Assembly (NCBI GenBank): GCA_045125095.1
Contig: JBGVMW010000227.1
Coordinates: 1-6,817 of the forward strand
DNA length: 6,817 nt
From: JBGVMW01 sp045125095
GTDB taxonomy: Bacteria; Bacillota; Clostridia; Lachnospirales; Lachnospiraceae
Direction of reading: 5' to 3'
The notes beneath the pieces were generated by a model. The model had not been told where the DNA came from and did no database searches. It saw only the letters and a list, made by a program, of their open reading frames with translations. This document shows, one piece after another, positions 1 to 5,614 of this stretch. Both the position numbers and the translations under genes were made by a program. Positions within the stretch are counted from its first letter, which is position 1; every line of letters starts with the position of its first letter.

Positions 1-8
1 GTAGCGGA

Positions 9-39
9 CACTAAGGCTGTAAAATACACAGCCTAAGTG
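9..39. repeat. 12-bp inverted repeat in a gene-free edge region
   Basis: Bases 9-20 (CACTAAGGCTGT) and 28-39 (ACAGCCTAAGTG) pair with one mismatch around a 7-base loop. It lies about 100 bp past the 3' end of the EcsC-family gene. A T-run is lacking on both sides, so a standard intrinsic terminator is not supported. The rest of 1-138 shows no gene or RNA that I recognise. The stretch shares short words with the rubrerythrin promoter region (TACCTTGTT, CGATGTA), which is weak evidence of a related but decayed element. Confidence 0.5.
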
Positions 40-138
40 CCGACGTTTTCAGAGGGTCACATATAGACGATGTAGCAAACAGCTATCTGTCACAAACAAT
101 TCTGACAATTCACTACCTTGTTGGCGTTTCGCAATTAT

Positions 139-921
139 CTAAACATGTATATGCTCAGATACAAATCTCTTATAATATTTTAAATGGGCATATTCTGTGA
201 TTTTCTTTAAATACACGGTGTCTGAAATCCCTCCAACCACACCGGCTACCGGAATTCCTTGAAGAAATTTCATATAAAGTAACTCTTCTGACAACTTTTC
301 TGCTGTCCGAGTCATCTGGCTGTCTAAATCTGTCCTAGCATCACCGCCTCGTATCATTTCATCTAATATCATATCTGTTTCCGTTAGGGCTTCCCCACTT
401 TCCAATGCACCTTGGATGATTTTAAGTATAAAGATTCGCTCTCTAACAGATTCGTATTCATAGCCAAAGCTAATGGCTATCTCATAAATACTTTTCAGCA
501 ACACACCTGTGAACAGCGGAATATCCGGCAAACCGGAACCTACCAGTCCCATGCCTATGCCTTCCACCCCAGACAAAAGCAGATTGATACGATTTCGGCT
601 GCCAGCCTGCTTGGAAAATGACTTCAAATCCTTTCGTTTACCTGTCAGATTCACTGTAAATTCATTTACTCGAAATTTTTGCTCCTGTTGCTCCTTCCCA
701 TAGGTTTTTTCAATAATACCATTCCCCTTTTCATATATCAGCTTAAAGGCTTTTAAGAAAGCTAAATTCAATGTATCTTGCAGTTTTGCCGGTACATGAG
801 ATGCAATTTTTTCATTTAAAAAAAATGACTTTTCTTCTCTATGTTTATGCAAATATGTTTCATTTTTTCTGGTTATGATTTGCCATTCTTTTTCCCATAT
901 GTTTTCATTTTTTCTTTTCAT
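139..921 (-). CDS. EcsC-family protein
   Basis: Encodes 260 residues assigned to the EcsC family (named after the third gene of the Bacillus ecs locus), whose biochemical role is not settled. The family-like part is the glycine-rich segment GVEGIGMGLVGSGLPDIPLF at residues 118-137, followed by a hydrophobic helix (138-152). A second conserved block is at the C-terminus (about 219-253, with FLQGIPVAGVVGGISDTVYL then a basic KYYKRF tail). The N-terminal 100 residues are charged and mostly helical. I chose the ATG at 921. The reading frame stays open to an ATG at 966, but that extension lies inside repeat A and its peptide (MLACFIRKE) is repeat-derived. An ATG at 939 is possible. A GGGGG and a TAGG lie just upstream of 921 as weak ribosome-binding candidates. 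No partner gene adjoins it: rubrerythrin upstream ends in its own terminator, so the gene is probably transcribed alone. Confidence 0.8.
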   Translation of the reverse strand: MKRKNENIWEKEWQIITRKNETYLHKHREEKSFFLNEKIASHVPAKLQDTLNLAFLKAFKLIYEKGNGIIEKTYGKEQQEQKFRVNEFTVNLTGKRKDLKSFSKQAGSRNRINLLLSGVEGIGMGLVGSGLPDIPLFTGVLLKSIYEIAISFGYEYESVRERIFILKIIQGALESGEALTETDMILDEMIRGGDARTDLDSQMTRTAEKLSEELLYMKFLQGIPVAGVVGGISDTVYLKKITEYAHLKYYKRFVSEHIHV

Positions 922-951
922 TATACCTATTGCCCCCATTTCTTTTCTAAT

Positions 952-1125
952 AAAGCATGCAAGCACACTCTCGCAAATTCAGCCAACCCATATGCTTACA
1001 CGCTTTGCCGCGCCGAATCCGGCGCGTAATGCCTCTTCCTTTCAAATTCGTGCGCATCTTATTTTTATATACTAGGAAATTTCATGTATTACATTTTACA
1101 ATAAACCGTTGTAATTTTCCAGTAT
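952..1125. repeat. Structured intergenic repeat, copy A
   Basis: This 174-bp copy aligns along its whole length with copy B (4447-4623). It has four parts. The first is a hairpin with arms 952-965 and 993-1006 (14 bp, two mismatches) around exactly 27 bases. The second is a perfect GC hairpin at 1009-1026 (CGCGCCG-AATC-CGGCGCG). The third is a stretch matching copy B at TTCCTTTCAAATTCGTG. The fourth is an outer stem (about 1069-1079 with 1116-1125, one bulged A) enclosing the small hairpin TTACAA/TTGTAA at 1096-1114. The two mismatches in the first stem become G-U pairs if the minus strand is the RNA. The copy fills the space between the rubrerythrin terminator and the EcsC-family gene, so it must contain that gene's promoter unless the terminator leaks. 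Confidence 0.85.
1093..1121 (-). promoter_or_regulatory. Candidate promoter for the EcsC-family gene, inside repeat A
   Basis: On the minus strand there is TGGAAA (1116-1121), a 17-base spacer and TAAAAT (1093-1098). Each hexamer is close to the sigma-A consensus. Transcription would start near 1086, giving a leader of about 165 nt that contains the two GC-rich hairpins of repeat A. No better promoter is visible between the rubrerythrin terminator and the start codon. This is an inference from position and hexamer match. Confidence 0.4.
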
Positions 1126-1133
1126 CTCAATCA

Positions 1134-1163
1134 AAATGACCAGGGATTCCTCCCTGGTCATTT
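1134..1163 (-). terminator. Intrinsic terminator of rubrerythrin
   Basis: A perfect 13-bp stem (1134-1146 with 1151-1163, core ACCAGGGA/TCCCTGGT) closes a TTCC loop about 20 bp past the rubrerythrin stop codon. Read on the minus strand, the stem ends in TTT and continues as TTGATTG. The outer A/T pairs make it usable in both directions, but only the minus-strand gene needs it. Confidence 0.85.
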
Positions 1164-1182
1164 CTATTCACTTATTCTTTAT

Positions 1183-1728
1183 CTAATAATTTTCTTTTCT
1201 TACTTCAAAATAAGCCTGTGGATGATTACAGACCGGACATACCTCTGGTGCTTCCAGACCAACTACTACATGTCCACAATTCCGACATTCCCACATAGTA
1301 ACACCACTTTTTTTAAATACTTCCATCGCTTCTACATTCTTAAGCAACGCGCGATATCTTTCCTCATGAAGCTTTTCAATGGCTGCAACACCTCTAAACT
1401 GCGCCGCAAGCTCCGGAAACCCTTCCTCCTCTGCTTCTTTCGCCATTCTTTCATACATATCTGTCCATTCTGCATTTTCCCCTTCCGCAGCATGGAGCAA
1501 ATTCGTTGGCGTGTCTCCAAGTTCACCAAGTGCTTTAAACCAAAGTTTCGCATGCTCTTTTTCGTTTTCTGCTGTCTGTAGGAATAATGCTGCAATCTGT
1601 TCATAACCAGCTTTTTTGGCTACAGATGCGAAATAAGTATATTTATTTCTAGCCTGCGATTCTCCTGCAAATGCTTCCCAAAGATTCTTCTCTGTTTTGG
1701 TTCCTGTGTACTTATTTTTTTTGTCCAT
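1183..1728 (-). CDS. rbr: Rubrerythrin
   Basis: A 181-residue cytoplasmic non-haem iron protein that reduces hydrogen peroxide in anaerobes, taking electrons through its rubredoxin domain. The N-terminal ferritin-like four-helix domain (about 12-132) carries the di-iron ligands: E23 in AGESQARNKY, E56 with H59 (ENEKEH), glutamates in the E98-E102 cluster, and E118 with H121 (AIEKLH). The C-terminal rubredoxin domain (about 143-178) has C148-x2-C151 and C164-x2-C167 (WECRNCG, CPVC) for the single Fe-4Cys centre. Length and domain order match classical rubrerythrin, with no key ligand missing. The start codon is fixed by the G-rich tract 6 bases upstream and by the family's usual N-terminus. 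It has its own promoter and terminator, so it is monocistronic. No PerR-type box was seen. Confidence 0.97.
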   Translation of the reverse strand: MDKKNKYTGTKTEKNLWEAFAGESQARNKYTYFASVAKKAGYEQIAALFLQTAENEKEHAKLWFKALGELGDTPTNLLHAAEGENAEWTDMYERMAKEAEEEGFPELAAQFRGVAAIEKLHEERYRALLKNVEAMEVFKKSGVTMWECRNCGHVVVGLEAPEVCPVCNHPQAYFEVRKENY

Positions 1729-1932
1729 AGTTGTCCCCCCCTATTTGCTTATCCTTACTAACAAGGCTAACATTAACTAGTGTACCGGCACATTCATTTT
1801 TGACCTAACTGTGCTGCGTATATTGTCACTCTACAAGGCAGAAACATGCATAGCGGTGGCTATGCAGACTGACGCCAACGCCGCAGCTGGCAAGATAGAC
1901 AGTGCTGTTAGGTTAATTATTGAACGATGTAC
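1729..1932 (-). promoter_or_regulatory. Long structured 5' leader of rbr
   Basis: From the predicted start near 1932 to the rbr ATG there are about 204 transcribed bases with no open reading frame of note. Almost all of it belongs to the imperfect palindrome described at 1759-1952, with a terminal hairpin GCATAGC/GCTATGC (1848-1865). I do not recognise it as a known riboswitch class. The possible roles, a leader controlling rbr or an inserted mobile repeat that now serves as leader, cannot be separated from this sequence alone. Confidence 0.55.
1735..1741 (-). promoter_or_regulatory. Homopolymeric G7 ribosome-binding site of rbr
   Basis: The only Shine-Dalgarno-like element before rbr is a run of seven G on the minus strand, 6 bases from the ATG. 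It can pair with the CCUCC of 16S rRNA only in part (with G-U), so it is unlike the AAGGAG sites before the OPT and methyltransferase genes in this window. Confidence 0.6.
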
Positions 1933-1952
1933 TAGTACATTATACCTTGTTA
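1759..1952. repeat. 194-bp imperfect palindrome
   Basis: Four paired segments share one centre near 1856: TAACAAGG 1759-1766 with CCTTGTTA 1945-1952; ACTAGT 1776-1781 with 1931-1936; ACCTAAC 1803-1809 with GTTAGGT 1907-1913; and GCATAGC 1848-1854 with GCTATGC 1859-1865. Further interrupted pairing lies between 1811-1828 and 1888-1905. The nested symmetry resembles a MITE or a cruciform-forming element. No convincing target-site duplication is visible at its ends. Confidence 0.7.
1927..1940. promoter_or_regulatory. Perfect 14-bp palindrome overlapping the rbr -10 box (operator candidate)
   Basis: ATGTACTAGTACAT is fully self-complementary and covers the end of the -10 hexamer and the predicted start point, the usual place for a repressor site. 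A 14-base word, AACGATGTACTAGT (1923-1936), recurs exactly at 4713-4726 upstream of the methyltransferase gene, though without the second half of the palindrome. No regulator can be named. Confidence 0.45.
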
Positions 1953-1967
1953 AGCAAATAATTTCAA
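1939..1967 (-). promoter_or_regulatory. Sigma-A promoter of rbr
   Basis: On the minus strand TTGAAA (1962-1967) is followed by 17 bases and a perfect TATAAT (1939-1944). The -35 box begins only 4 bp past the pqqD-like stop codon. Transcription should begin near 1932, far upstream of rbr, so the whole palindrome becomes leader RNA. Confidence 0.75.
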
Positions 1968-1970
1968 TCA

Positions 1971-2318
1971 TTACTTCCATTCTATAAAAGAATAACTGTC
2001 CAATATCTGAAAATATTTTGCCAGACGTTCATATAGCGGCTCTGCCTCATCGCCAAAATGTTCTTTCACAAGCCCACCCAATGCAATTATATCCTTTTCT
2101 CCATCCATAAGAGTCCATACAAAGCTTCCTATCTTGTCTAAATGAATGTGACTGACTTTTGGTCTAGCAAAGATTTTCTGCGCCAAGCGGTTAAAAAAAC
2201 CTGTATTTTCAATATCGAGTGTAATCATTTTATCTTCACTCACAGACCACTGTATTTTTTCTGTTCGCATAGGGCAACGTTCCAAATAATTTTCCGATTT
2301 TATAGTTTTCTTCTTCAT
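1971..2318 (-). CDS. PqqD-like (RRE-fold) protein
   Basis: A 115-residue cytoplasmic protein with the PqqD core at about 56-112: HLDKIGSFVWTLMDGEKDI, then a helix (LGGLVKEHFG) and a C-terminal helical region ending YFQILDSYSFIE. Known PqqD proteins are winged-helix RiPP recognition elements that bind precursor peptides and present them to a modifying enzyme. About 50 extra residues precede the core, including KSENYLERCP. The gene starts 6 bp after the OPT transporter stop codon, so the two are surely co-transcribed and perhaps translationally coupled. No precursor peptide or radical SAM enzyme lies in the window, so peptide recognition is family knowledge, not evidence from context. A second ATG at residue 17 is a possible alternative start. 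The family call is fairly secure; the role is unknown. Confidence 0.8.
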   Translation of the reverse strand: MKKKTIKSENYLERCPMRTEKIQWSVSEDKMITLDIENTGFFNRLAQKIFARPKVSHIHLDKIGSFVWTLMDGEKDIIALGGLVKEHFGDEAEPLYERLAKYFQILDSYSFIEWK

Positions 2319-2324
2319 AATCTC

Positions 2325-4229
2325 TTATTTCCGCTTCTTCCATATTGTAAATTTCAACAACGACAAAATAACGAATGCAAATACAATAAGACTACCTATT
2401 GTACTTATAATTTCCGGGACATTCCCATATTTTGATATATCAATTACCTGATCTACTCCAAATATTGCAAGCAAGGCAAGAACAATCCCCGCTAACCCTT
2501 CTCCTGCAATCATTCCCGAACAATATAAGATTCCATCATTGACAATCTGTTTCTTTTCTTCTTCCTTTCGTTTCAGCTTGTCAAACACAAAACGAACAAG
2601 ACCACCCACCATAATGCAAGCATTTAACTGAACCGGTAAATATACACCGATTGCGAACGGAAGAACCGGTATACCAAGAATTTCAATCACAATGGCTATA
2701 AATACACCTATAAATACCAAGCCCCATGGAAGATTACTCTCCATTACACCCTCAATAATCATTTTCATCAAGGTTGCCTGTGGTGCTGCAAGCTCTGTGG
2801 AACCAAATCCCCATGCCTGGTCTAATAAATATAAGGTTGCACCAATTGCAAGAGCTGCTGCAATAACACCTAGCATTTCACCGATCTGCTGTTTCTTAGG
2901 CGTTGCCCCTAACAAATATCCTGTCTTTAAATCCTGCGACGTATCTCCAGCAATCGCTGCTACAATGCAAATAATAGAACCTATGGCAATTGCTCCCTGC
3001 ATGCCATGGATGCCTGTATCACCTGTGATTTTTAAAATAACAGTTGCAATCAGAAGCGTTGCAATCGCCATACCTGATACAGGATTATTACTACTTCCGA
3101 CAAGACCTACCATACGGGAAGATACCGTAGCAAAAAAGAAACCAAACACGACAACGATGACAGCACCTAAAAAGCTAACCGGAATCGCAGGAACTAACCA
3201 GATTAACAATGTTATTACAACAATACAGGCAAACACAACACTAAAACTAAGTTCCTTTGAAGTACGTGTTGTTTCTCCCTTGGTAGGCCCTCCCATGCTT
3301 TTTAATGCATCACAAAAAGTTCTAACAATAAGTGGAAGGGATTTTAATAAACTAATAATCCCCCCTGCTGCCAAAGCACCAGCACCTACATAGCGAATGT
3401 ACGAACTCCAAATGGCGGAAGCTCCGCCAGTTGCAAACATTTCACCAATTGGTTCTGTTCCCGGATATAATACAAGCTGCTCACCAAACAATACCATCAT
3501 TGGAATCAAAACCAGCCAGCTCAGCACACCTCCTGCAAACATATATGAGGAAATACGAGGTCCACAAATATACCCCACACTCATAACAGCCGGATATATC
3601 TGTGTTCCAATCTCGCCACTGAAATTTTTAATTCTAAGAGAAACTTCACTTGGAACTACTTTGAATCCATCAATCACCACTTTAAACAATGCGGCAAAGC
3701 CCATTCCTGCAAATACGGTTGTTGCATTGGCTCCCCCTTCTTCCCCTGCCAAAAGAACCTCCGCACATGCACTGCCCTCCGGATATGGTAAAATCCCATG
3801 TTCCTTTACAATCAACGCATTTCTTAGTGGAACCATGAAAATAACACCTAACATACCACCTAACAATGCAATCAGTGTAATCTCAATGATGCTTGGCTTA
3901 CCCATTCTCCCTTCTGCCGCCCATAAAAACAAAGCTGGCAGTGTAAAAATAGAACCTGCCGCCAAAGATTCCCCTGCAGAACCGATTGTCTGCACCATAT
4001 TGCTTTCCAAAATGGAATTTTTACGCATCACCACACGAATCACACCCATTGCAATAACAGCCGCCGGAATGGATGCTGAAACTGTCATACCTACTCTAAG
4101 TCCTAAGTACGCATTGGCAGCGCCAAACACAATAGCCAGTGCAATGCCCATAAGTATGGAGGTTAGCGTGAATTCCGGGGTAACCTTTTCTGCTGGAATA
4201 TATGGTTTAAACTCTTTTTTTTCGTTCAT
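2325..4229 (-). CDS. OPT-family oligopeptide transporter
   Basis: A 634-residue inner-membrane protein, predicted to move small peptides or peptide-like chelates into the cell, driven by an ion gradient. Almost the whole chain is hydrophobic, with roughly 14-16 membrane segments beginning at about residue 21. Conserved-looking stretches are GSAGESLAAGSIFTLPALF (83-101), HGILPYPEGSACAEVL (144-159), SSNNPVSGMAIATLL (379-393) and AGDTSQDLKTGYLLGATP (427-444). The cytoplasmic linker KLKRKEEEKKQIV (551-563) precedes the last segments. Length fits the bacterial OPT family. The start is supported by AAGGAG at 4236-4241, 6 bases upstream. It is the first gene of a two-gene operon with the PqqD-like gene. 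Substrate cannot be deduced. The reading frame is intact. Confidence 0.95.
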   Translation of the reverse strand: MNEKKEFKPYIPAEKVTPEFTLTSILMGIALAIVFGAANAYLGLRVGMTVSASIPAAVIAMGVIRVVMRKNSILESNMVQTIGSAGESLAAGSIFTLPALFLWAAEGRMGKPSIIEITLIALLGGMLGVIFMVPLRNALIVKEHGILPYPEGSACAEVLLAGEEGGANATTVFAGMGFAALFKVVIDGFKVVPSEVSLRIKNFSGEIGTQIYPAVMSVGYICGPRISSYMFAGGVLSWLVLIPMMVLFGEQLVLYPGTEPIGEMFATGGASAIWSSYIRYVGAGALAAGGIISLLKSLPLIVRTFCDALKSMGGPTKGETTRTSKELSFSVVFACIVVITLLIWLVPAIPVSFLGAVIVVVFGFFFATVSSRMVGLVGSSNNPVSGMAIATLLIATVILKITGDTGIHGMQGAIAIGSIICIVAAIAGDTSQDLKTGYLLGATPKKQQIGEMLGVIAAALAIGATLYLLDQAWGFGSTELAAPQATLMKMIIEGVMESNLPWGLVFIGVFIAIVIEILGIPVLPFAIGVYLPVQLNACIMVGGLVRFVFDKLKRKEEEKKQIVNDGILYCSGMIAGEGLAGIVLALLAIFGVDQVIDISKYGNVPEIISTIGSLIVFAFVILSLLKFTIWKKRK

Positions 4230-4264
4230 ATACTGCTCCTTCTTTTATATTTTCTGTCTATAAC

Positions 4265-4292
4265 ATTTTATCGAAAATACAAAGAAAAGCAA
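4265..4292 (-). promoter_or_regulatory. Candidate promoter of the OPT-PqqD operon
   Basis: On the minus strand TTGCTT (4287-4292), 16 bases and TAAAAT (4265-4270) precede the OPT gene, giving a leader of about 30 nt that contains the AAGGAG site. The match is fair rather than perfect. Confidence 0.45.
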
Positions 4293-4293
4293 T

Positions 4294-4305
4294 GGAATAT
4301 ATTCC
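4294..4305. promoter_or_regulatory. 12-bp palindrome next to the OPT -35 box
   Basis: GGAATATATTCC is perfectly self-complementary and sits one base upstream of the predicted -35 hexamer of the OPT operon. That position suits an activator or repressor site. The cognate regulator is unknown. Confidence 0.4.
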
Positions 4306-4324
4306 CAACACCCCATGTTCGGAT

Positions 4325-4353
4325 TTGACACCTTTCTATTTTGACACTATAAT
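4325..4353 (+). promoter_or_regulatory. Perfect consensus sigma-A promoter, plus strand
   Basis: TTGACA (4325-4330), a spacer of exactly 17 bases and TATAAT (4348-4353) match the consensus at all twelve positions. The word TTTGACAC occurs twice, at 4324-4331 and 4340-4347, 16 bp apart. The next plus-strand gene starts more than 400 bp downstream, behind repeat B and a terminator-like hairpin. The predicted transcript therefore starts near 4360 as a long non-coding leader or a separate RNA. Confidence 0.75.
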
Positions 4354-4446
4354 GTTCTTTAAAAACAAAACCAACAACATACCTAGTACATGGTATTTGA
4401 AATAACTACACCATATCACTTACCTATTTTCCCGATAACACAGAAC

Positions 4447-4623
4447 AAAGCGTGCAAGCACGCTCTCGCGAATCCAGCTAGTTATTGTGCTTGCACGCTT
4501 TGCCGCGCCGAATTTGGCACGCAGTGCGCCTTCCTTTCAAATTCGTGTACATCAGTTTTTTATATACTAGGAAATTTCATACATTATACCACACAACGAA
4601 CCGTTGTGTTTTCCTAGTATATA
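4447..4623. repeat. Structured intergenic repeat, copy B
   Basis: This is the best-preserved copy (177 bp). Hairpin 1 pairs 4447-4461 with 4487-4501 perfectly (15 bp; the 14-bp core AAAGCGTGCAAGCA encloses 27 bases, as in copies A and C). Hairpin 2 is at 4504-4521, with one mismatch and one wobble. An outer stem pairs TATATACTAGGAAA (4561-4574) with 4610-4623 and extends through T/A runs to 19 bp (4556-4574 with 4610-4628). Inside it is ACACAACG/CGTTGTGT (4591-4609). Compared with copy A, two pairs of this inner stem change on both sides (C-G to T-A and A-T to T-A), so pairing is preserved. Confidence 0.9.
4583..4591 (-). promoter_or_regulatory. Extended -10 motif inside repeat B, minus strand
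   Basis: TGGTATAAT on the minus strand is a perfect extended -10 element, located where copy A has TAAAAT. No good -35 hexamer lies 17 bases upstream. It could start transcription toward the OPT gene. Its presence at the same place in two copies suggests that the repeat carries an outward promoter. Confidence 0.3.
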
Positions 4624-4625
4624 AA

Positions 4626-4663
4626 AAAAAGCCTTAGCGTAGCCCGCTACGCCTACGTTTTTT
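4626..4663. terminator. Bidirectional terminator-like hairpin
   Basis: GCGTAGC (4637-4643) and GCTACGC (4646-4652) form a perfect 7-bp stem with a two-base loop as written. Flanking A8 (4623-4630) and T6 (4658-4663) tracts give a T-run after the hairpin on either strand, and several outer bases also pair. It stands between the plus-strand consensus promoter and the methyltransferase gene, so it would end or attenuate that transcript. On the minus strand it could stop antisense transcription. Confidence 0.6.
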
Positions 4664-4694
4664 GCTGCACTCTCAGAAACATATTCTGCGTGAA

Positions 4695-4703
4695 TGGTAT
4701 AGT
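4695..4703 (+). promoter_or_regulatory. Extended -10 motif upstream of the methyltransferase gene
   Basis: TGGTATAGT lies downstream of the terminator-like hairpin and about 72 bp before the methyltransferase ATG. No clear -35 box accompanies it. It could give the gene a promoter of its own. The transcript would then begin just before the ACGATGTACTAGT word shared with the rbr promoter. Confidence 0.3.
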
Positions 4704-4774
4704 CATTTACAAAACGATGTACTAGTTGCCTTTTTTTGCATGTGTTTGTATGGCTTTGACTTAAGGAGATATCT

Positions 4775-5611
4775 ATGCCAAATATCATTGAAATAACCGA
4801 CTTTGCAGCACCAGAACTGGATATATATGCCCGTTATACAGAAGTACAGCTACTCAATCGTCACGAACCCGAAAAAGGGCTTTTTATTGCAGAAAGTCCA
4901 AAGGTAATTGAACGCGCTCTTGATGCCGGATGTGTGCCGATATCCATTCTGGTAGAGCGAAAACATATCGATGGACAAGCAAAGGATATTATCGCACGTT
5001 GTGGCGAAATCCCTGTTTATACTGCTGAATTTGAGGTATTAACAAAACTTACCGGATTTCAGCTAACCCGCGGTATGTTGTGTGCGATGCGACGTCCCAA
5101 ACTTCCAAGTATAGAGGAAGTATGTACTGGCACGCATCGCATTGCCATATTAGAAAATGTTATGAATCCTACCAATGTTGGTGCCATTTTTCGCTCTGCA
5201 GCAGCACTAAACATGGATGCGGTATTGCTGACCCCCGCATGCAGTAACCCTTTATATCGGCGTGCAATCCGAGTCAGCATGGGAACAGTATTTCAGGTAC
5301 CTTGGACTTTCCTTGAGGATCAAGCCAGCCAATGGCCGGAACGGGGCATCCAATATCTCCACGAGCTTGGATTTAAAACTGCTGCTATGGCGTTAAGCGA
5401 TGATTCTGTCACTATCGATGACCCTAAACTTCTTACTGAAGAAAAGCTTGCCATTATTTTAGGAACGGAAGGAGATGGACTCACTGCCTCCACCATTTCT
5501 AACTGCGATTACACGGTACGTATACCAATGTCCCATGGTGTTGACTCACTGAATGTAGCCGCAGCCAGTGCAGTGGCTTTCTGGCAGCTTGGAGTCCGGA
5601 AATCCTTATAG
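4775..5611 (+). CDS. TrmH/SpoU-family RNA 2'-O-methyltransferase
   Basis: A 278-residue cytoplasmic enzyme expected to transfer a methyl group from S-adenosylmethionine to a ribose 2'-OH in rRNA or tRNA. The three SPOUT trefoil-knot motifs are all present: motif 1 ENVMNPTNVGAIFRSAAAL (127-145, catalytic-type N and R), motif 2 AIILGTEGDGL (226-236) and motif 3 IPMSHGVDSLNVAAASAVAF (250-269). Residues about 20-110 form the usual N-terminal substrate-binding domain, including RHEPEKGLFIAESPKVIERAL. Length fits the family. The start is fixed by AAGGAG at 4763-4768. It stands alone, with copy C 4 bp past its stop codon as a likely terminator. The precise target nucleotide cannot be read from the sequence, so no symbol is given. 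Confidence 0.94.
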   Translation: MPNIIEITDFAAPELDIYARYTEVQLLNRHEPEKGLFIAESPKVIERALDAGCVPISILVERKHIDGQAKDIIARCGEIPVYTAEFEVLTKLTGFQLTRGMLCAMRRPKLPSIEEVCTGTHRIAILENVMNPTNVGAIFRSAAALNMDAVLLTPACSNPLYRRAIRVSMGTVFQVPWTFLEDQASQWPERGIQYLHELGFKTAAMALSDDSVTIDDPKLLTEEKLAIILGTEGDGLTASTISNCDYTVRIPMSHGVDSLNVAAASAVAFWQLGVRKSL

Positions 5612-5614
5612 AAT

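Larger units (their letters stand above)
4360..4663 (+). ncRNA. Candidate non-coding RNA or attenuated leader carrying repeat B
   Basis: This stretch begins at the predicted start of the consensus promoter and ends at the T6 tract after the hairpin at 4637-4652. It has no convincing coding sequence. It contains the four helices of repeat B. If the hairpin terminates, the product is a free RNA of about 300 nt; if it is read through, the stretch is the leader of the methyltransferase mRNA. Length and ends are inferred from promoter and terminator only. Confidence 0.4.

Noticed and set aside
922..966. Longer start of the EcsC-family gene at 966
   Set aside because: The extra residues derive from repeat A (the start codon lies within its first hairpin arm). 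The ATG at 921 gives a normal charged N-terminus.
952..1006. Small peptides translated from the repeat copies (the 'KACKH' type, minus strand)
   Set aside because: The peptide frame follows from the conserved hairpin arms. Copy B has an in-frame TAG in the loop, and no start codon with a ribosome-binding site is shared by the copies.
1947..1965. Rex-type operator (TTGTTAA half-site) at the rbr promoter
   Set aside because: Only one half-site is present; the opposite half (TTAACAA) is not found at the required spacing.
2692..4263. Two long plus-strand open frames (233 and 288 residues) opposite the OPT gene
   Set aside because: They are antisense shadows of the OPT coding sequence, with proline/isoleucine/threonine-rich composition and no family features.
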